Source of the DNA: Batkoa obscura
Taxonomy: Eukaryota > Entomophthoromycota > Entomophthoromycetes > Entomophthorales > Batkoaceae
DNA: 64,000 nucleotides
Direction: 5' to 3'
Assembly: GCA_030770535.1 (NCBI GenBank)
Contig: JASVEC010000012.1
Span: 372,001 to 436,000, forward strand
Position 1 is the first letter of the stretch; every line of letters begins with the position of its first letter. The notes below the pieces were generated by a model. That model worked only from the letters and a program-made list of their open reading frames with translations. It ran no database searches and was not told where the DNA came from. Positions 61,047 through 64,000 of the stretch are shown one piece after another. The position numbers and the translations under genes were made by a program.

Positions 61047-61982
61047 ATGAAAAGTTTGTATTTAATATTATTAATAAAAAATGTCCTCACACATTCTTGG
61101 CTTGATTGTACAGACCGAAGAACGGATGGCTCTTGTGGAGGATATATAAGAAATTTTCAAGGACATTATGATTTATTTTCCACATACAAAATACTTGATC
61201 GAAGTCCTGAAGTACCATTATGTGATCCTAAACATCAATCTGTCCCTTATTATAAACCGGAATACCCTATGGCTAAAGTAAAATCGGGTCAAACTTTATA
61301 TTTTGATTATTTTGAAAATGGGCATGTTAATTTAGATCGATTACCACCTGATTTTAAACCTCATCCTAATATTTATTCTGTTTATTTAAATCGTAAATCA
61401 TATGTAGGAGATTTAAATGATGGTTCTCAATATTTAAAAAGAAAAGATTTATTTAATATTGAACCTTTAATAAAAGCACCTTTTGATGATGGGGAATGTA
61501 GTGATATTACTTATTTTAATCGAATTGGACCTAAACCTTGTATTGGGAATTATACTATACCAATGAGTTTATCTGTAGGAGTTTATCAATTAATCTGGGT
61601 TTGGCATTTTGATCGGGATAATAATAGTAAAGGGGAAGAATATACATCTTGTTTTGATGTGGAAGTATTAAATGATCAAGAATATAATGAAAAAGAAAGT
61701 AGTATTCGATTTAAGCCATATACCCCCTTTCGTAATTTAGTTACTGAAGTGAAAGTAAATGTAGAAAAACATGAATGTAAACAAGGGACTTATGATAATA
61801 ATTTGTATGATTGCGTTAATCAAATATTATGTGAAAAGGGAAATAGACTTTGTAATGAAAATCAATGTTATGATACAAATGAATTTCAATGTTGTTTTGA
61901 AAAATATTTATTACCGAAAACTCAATCTTGTGAAATATTAGCTAATCCATTTGAAAGAATTAAAGGGTTTTTAAAGGGTTAA
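61047..61982 (+). CDS. Secreted LPMO-like protein with N-terminal histidine
   Basis: A single-exon gene of 311 residues. Residues 1-15 are a short signal peptide, and cleavage after T15 would expose H16 in HSWLDC, the arrangement of lytic polysaccharide monooxygenases, whose first histidine is half of the copper brace. A second candidate ligand is H93 in FENGHVNLDR, and VWHFDR (185-190) supplies an aromatic residue that could sit at the axial position. Cysteines at 21, 30, 59 and 151 could support the fold. From about residue 235 a Cys-rich tail (nine or ten Cys, including CFEKYLLPKTQSC) could be a binding module. These are features of LPMO-like families that act on chitin, cellulose or, in some families, only bind copper. 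No established family can be assigned from memory. The start is the first ATG and places the signal peptide correctly. Confidence 0.72.
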   Translation: MKSLYLILLIKNVLTHSWLDCTDRRTDGSCGGYIRNFQGHYDLFSTYKILDRSPEVPLCDPKHQSVPYYKPEYPMAKVKSGQTLYFDYFENGHVNLDRLPPDFKPHPNIYSVYLNRKSYVGDLNDGSQYLKRKDLFNIEPLIKAPFDDGECSDITYFNRIGPKPCIGNYTIPMSLSVGVYQLIWVWHFDRDNNSKGEEYTSCFDVEVLNDQEYNEKESSIRFKPYTPFRNLVTEVKVNVEKHECKQGTYDNNLYDCVNQILCEKGNRLCNENQCYDTNEFQCCFEKYLLPKTQSCEILANPFERIKGFLKG

Positions 61983-62174
61983 AAGCTTACGAGTTTATAT
62001 CAATTATAAGTTAATGACTAGAGATTTTTTGTTATTTTGAAATGATAAATTGATATTAATATATATACATATTGTTATGTTATTATAAAACCATTTTATA
62101 TAGTGTATATTATAAATATGATTCAATAAAGTTAATAATTATCCTTCATACTTTTATTTAATTTTTATCAATAC
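61983..62174. other. 3' region of the LPMO-like gene
   Basis: AT-rich; AATAAA-like signals (for example ATTCAATAAAG near 62120) may serve polyadenylation. Confidence 0.4.
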
Positions 62175-62294
62175 AAGGGATGTTCTTTTTGGCTTCATCA
62201 CTTTTCTCCATTTTTTAAATACTATACTATTTGAGTGGAAAAATTGTTAGTAAAATTGTTAAGTAAAATTGTTAAGTAAAAAAGTACATCCTCA
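62175..62294 (+). mobile_element. MITE copy 18, with internal duplication
   Basis: Starts AAGGGATGTTCTTTTTGGCTTC and ends AGTACATCCTCA. It is longer than the others (about 120 bp) because of small tandem duplications: ACTATACTAT, and AAAATTGTTAAGT twice. Tips have drifted and no clean TA flanks remain. Confidence 0.82.
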
Positions 62295-63180
62295 CATGTT
62301 ATCAAGATATTTCATTAAATGATTTTCTATTTATTTTATTTTATTTTATTCATTATATAGAATTTACTATTTTTACTAAAATCATACGATATTAAATTTT
62401 AAGTTCGCTTTTATTAATGTTATAAAAAATAATACAGTTATGATTATAAATATTGGCGTAAAATTCTGTTTACTATGACTAAAAAATCGTTTTAAATAAT
62501 AAATCTATTTTTTTGATTAATAATGTATCTATGTTTACAGTTAAAATTTTAGAATTTATGCAATAAATTCAATTCACTTTAATTTTTAAAATAAATTACT
62601 GTTATTTTAAATAAAATGCAAATGCAAAGTTTCATTATTCAATAAACCCATTTTTTAGTCATAGTAAACAGAATTTTATGCTAATATTTATGATCATGAT
62701 TGCATTTGTTATAGATAATATGAAATACTATTTTAAAGATTAAGTTTTTATTTGTAATATATTAATTAAAATAGATTCTACTCTATTCAAAATATATTAT
62801 TTTTAATAACATTCAACTATATTATGAAAATCAATAAAGCATCTGATTTCTAAAGTACTATCAATAAAGTTCATTATAATTCTAATTTTATCTTAGTATT
62901 TTCTATATCTAAAAATAAATCTACTTTAATTTTTTTTATATCAATTCAAGTTATCGAAACTTATGACTAAAAAAATTAAAACAGTTAACAAGAATTTGTA
63001 TAAATATTTCAAACCTAAGCTTAATATTATCCCATTTGAATTTTAAAGCATACCAATAAAAACTAGAAGAATACTTGAAATTGGTTGATAAACTGGTATT
63101 GAGAAAGCACAATAGTTTCAAATATTTAAAAACTTAGTTGAGTTTCAAAAAAAGTATATAAGGACAACAAATATAAAATA
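62295..63180. other. AT-rich intergenic sequence
   Basis: No gene or repeat recognised. The right end is upstream of the ACP-like gene. Confidence 0.45.
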
Positions 63181-63219
63181 ATGATTTTTTTTTTTAAAAA
63201 AAAAAATAAGAAAATATTA

Positions 63220-63641
63220 ATGTTGAAAGTTTTCAAAGTTGTTAAAGTGTCTCAATTATTTAAAAAAAGAACTCCTCTTTTTCTCAATCGATTTAATAAG
63301 TCGAAATCTATGGCCACCAGTGTTGAAACAAATATTACAAATTCCATACAACTTCGACTCAATACTATCTTAAAAAATAAATTAGTTCCCGAAGATCTTG
63401 TAAGTATTAATAATTATGATTATTCTTTGCTTGATATTTTAACTGATTTAAACTAACACTTTATTTTTCTTAGCTTAACCTTGACTCTCAATTAATTGAT
63501 TTTGGTTTAGATGGTTCAGATATGAAAGCAATGGTCCAAGATATTAATAATGAATTTCAAATTCAAGTTACTAATGAAGAAATCTATGAGTTAAATACCT
63601 TGGAGGATTTAGTTCAAAGAATTGTTGAAAAGGTTCATTAA
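63220..63641 (+). CDS. Mitochondrial acyl carrier protein-like, lacking the phosphopantetheine serine
   Basis: Two exons (63220-63399 and about 63474-63641) joined in frame after ...VPEDL. I prefer the ATG at 63220 because MLKVFKVVKVSQLFKKRTPL is a basic presequence without acidic residues; the ATG at 63181 in the same frame adds a poly-Phe/Lys stretch. The protein then has 115 residues. The second exon encodes LDSQLIDFGLDGSDMKAM followed by VQDINNEFQIQVTNEEIYEL, which fits the ACP helix II region (consensus ...LGLDSLDTVELV...EEEF.I.I.DEEA). The modified serine of the DSL motif is replaced by Gly74, with a Ser at the next position instead. Mitochondrial ACP serves fatty acid and lipoate synthesis and, through LYR proteins, respiratory complexes and Fe-S assembly. 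This copy may keep only a structural role. Confidence 0.8.
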
Positions 63642-64000
63642 ATGAAAAAGTGAAATTGAATTTTATATTAAGTGAGGTTTTATCTTATATTTTATGGGGC
63701 TTGATGTTTTCTGGGTTGCTTTTAGTATTATTTGAATAAAAATTTAAAAGAATTCGGATTGTTTTTTTTTATTCTGGTTAGACGTGACTGCTTTATCTCA
63801 TTTGATAGATTAAAATTTAGAATTATTATGAAGTGTTATTGTTTTAAATATAATTTAAGAATTAAAGTATTAGTTTAAAGATAGTAATAGGTTGTCAGAA
63901 ATATTTTTGTACATATTAATTTACTTATTGAATAATTCTACCATATAATGTTATTAAATTTATTAAATTTGTCTGATATTAATTTTATGTATCACTCATT
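63642..64000. other. Sequence downstream of the ACP-like gene
   Basis: AT-rich; no gene recognised before the window ends. Confidence 0.4.

Overview
This is a eukaryotic nuclear window, very AT-rich, with protein genes split by short GT-AG introns (about 50-100 bases; one Hfi1 intron carries a perfect TGCTAAC branch point). Gene content points to a fungus, most likely an early-diverging, AT-rich lineage rather than a yeast or mushroom: BFR1, a CDC24-type Cdc42 exchange factor with a C-terminal PB1 domain, the SAGA adaptor Hfi1/Ada1, an Env7/STK16-type kinase, a cytochrome b5-fused sphingolipid-type desaturase, and an apparent Integrator subunit 2, which the familiar yeasts lack. The species cannot be named from sequence alone.

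Layout. 1-7.7 kb: repeat-rich, with three solo LTRs (two in inverted orientation), three copies of a ~100 bp MITE and one gene for a secreted Cys-rich protein (2962-4110, -). 7.7-16.2 kb: a WD40 gene of MSI1/RBBP4 type that looks partly decayed, HFI1, an STK16-like kinase (-), SelO, and an unknown gene (-). 17-20.5 kb: two tandem decayed Kelch/galactose-oxidase-like membrane protein genes. 21.6-28.3 kb: BFR1 and condensin subunit 1 (both +). 28.3-32.3 kb: a gene-poor gap with a 16 x 13 bp minisatellite and three MITEs. 32.3-41.5 kb: desaturase (+), CDC24-like (-), a carnosine N-methyltransferase-like gene (+, head-to-head with CDC24), catalase (-). 42.7-53.8 kb: a mobile-element district with MITE arrays, solo LTRs and one complete-looking Ty3/gypsy retrotransposon with identical LTRs. 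54.5-63.6 kb: INTS2 (+), mitochondrial EF-Ts (-), a secreted LPMO-like protein (+) and a mitochondrial ACP-like protein (+) that lacks the usual pantetheine serine.

The genes are ordinary scattered housekeeping genes, not a cluster: transcription (HFI1, INTS2), chromosome condensation (condensin), polarity (CDC24), mitochondrial function (EF-Ts, ACP-like, SelO), redox and lipid metabolism (catalase, desaturase). The most interesting signals are the Integrator subunit, the Ser-less ACP, the TA-targeting MITE family with shared-TA arrays and nested insertions that date it relative to the LTR family, and clusters of 15-29 nt microexons. I found no operon-like novel system.
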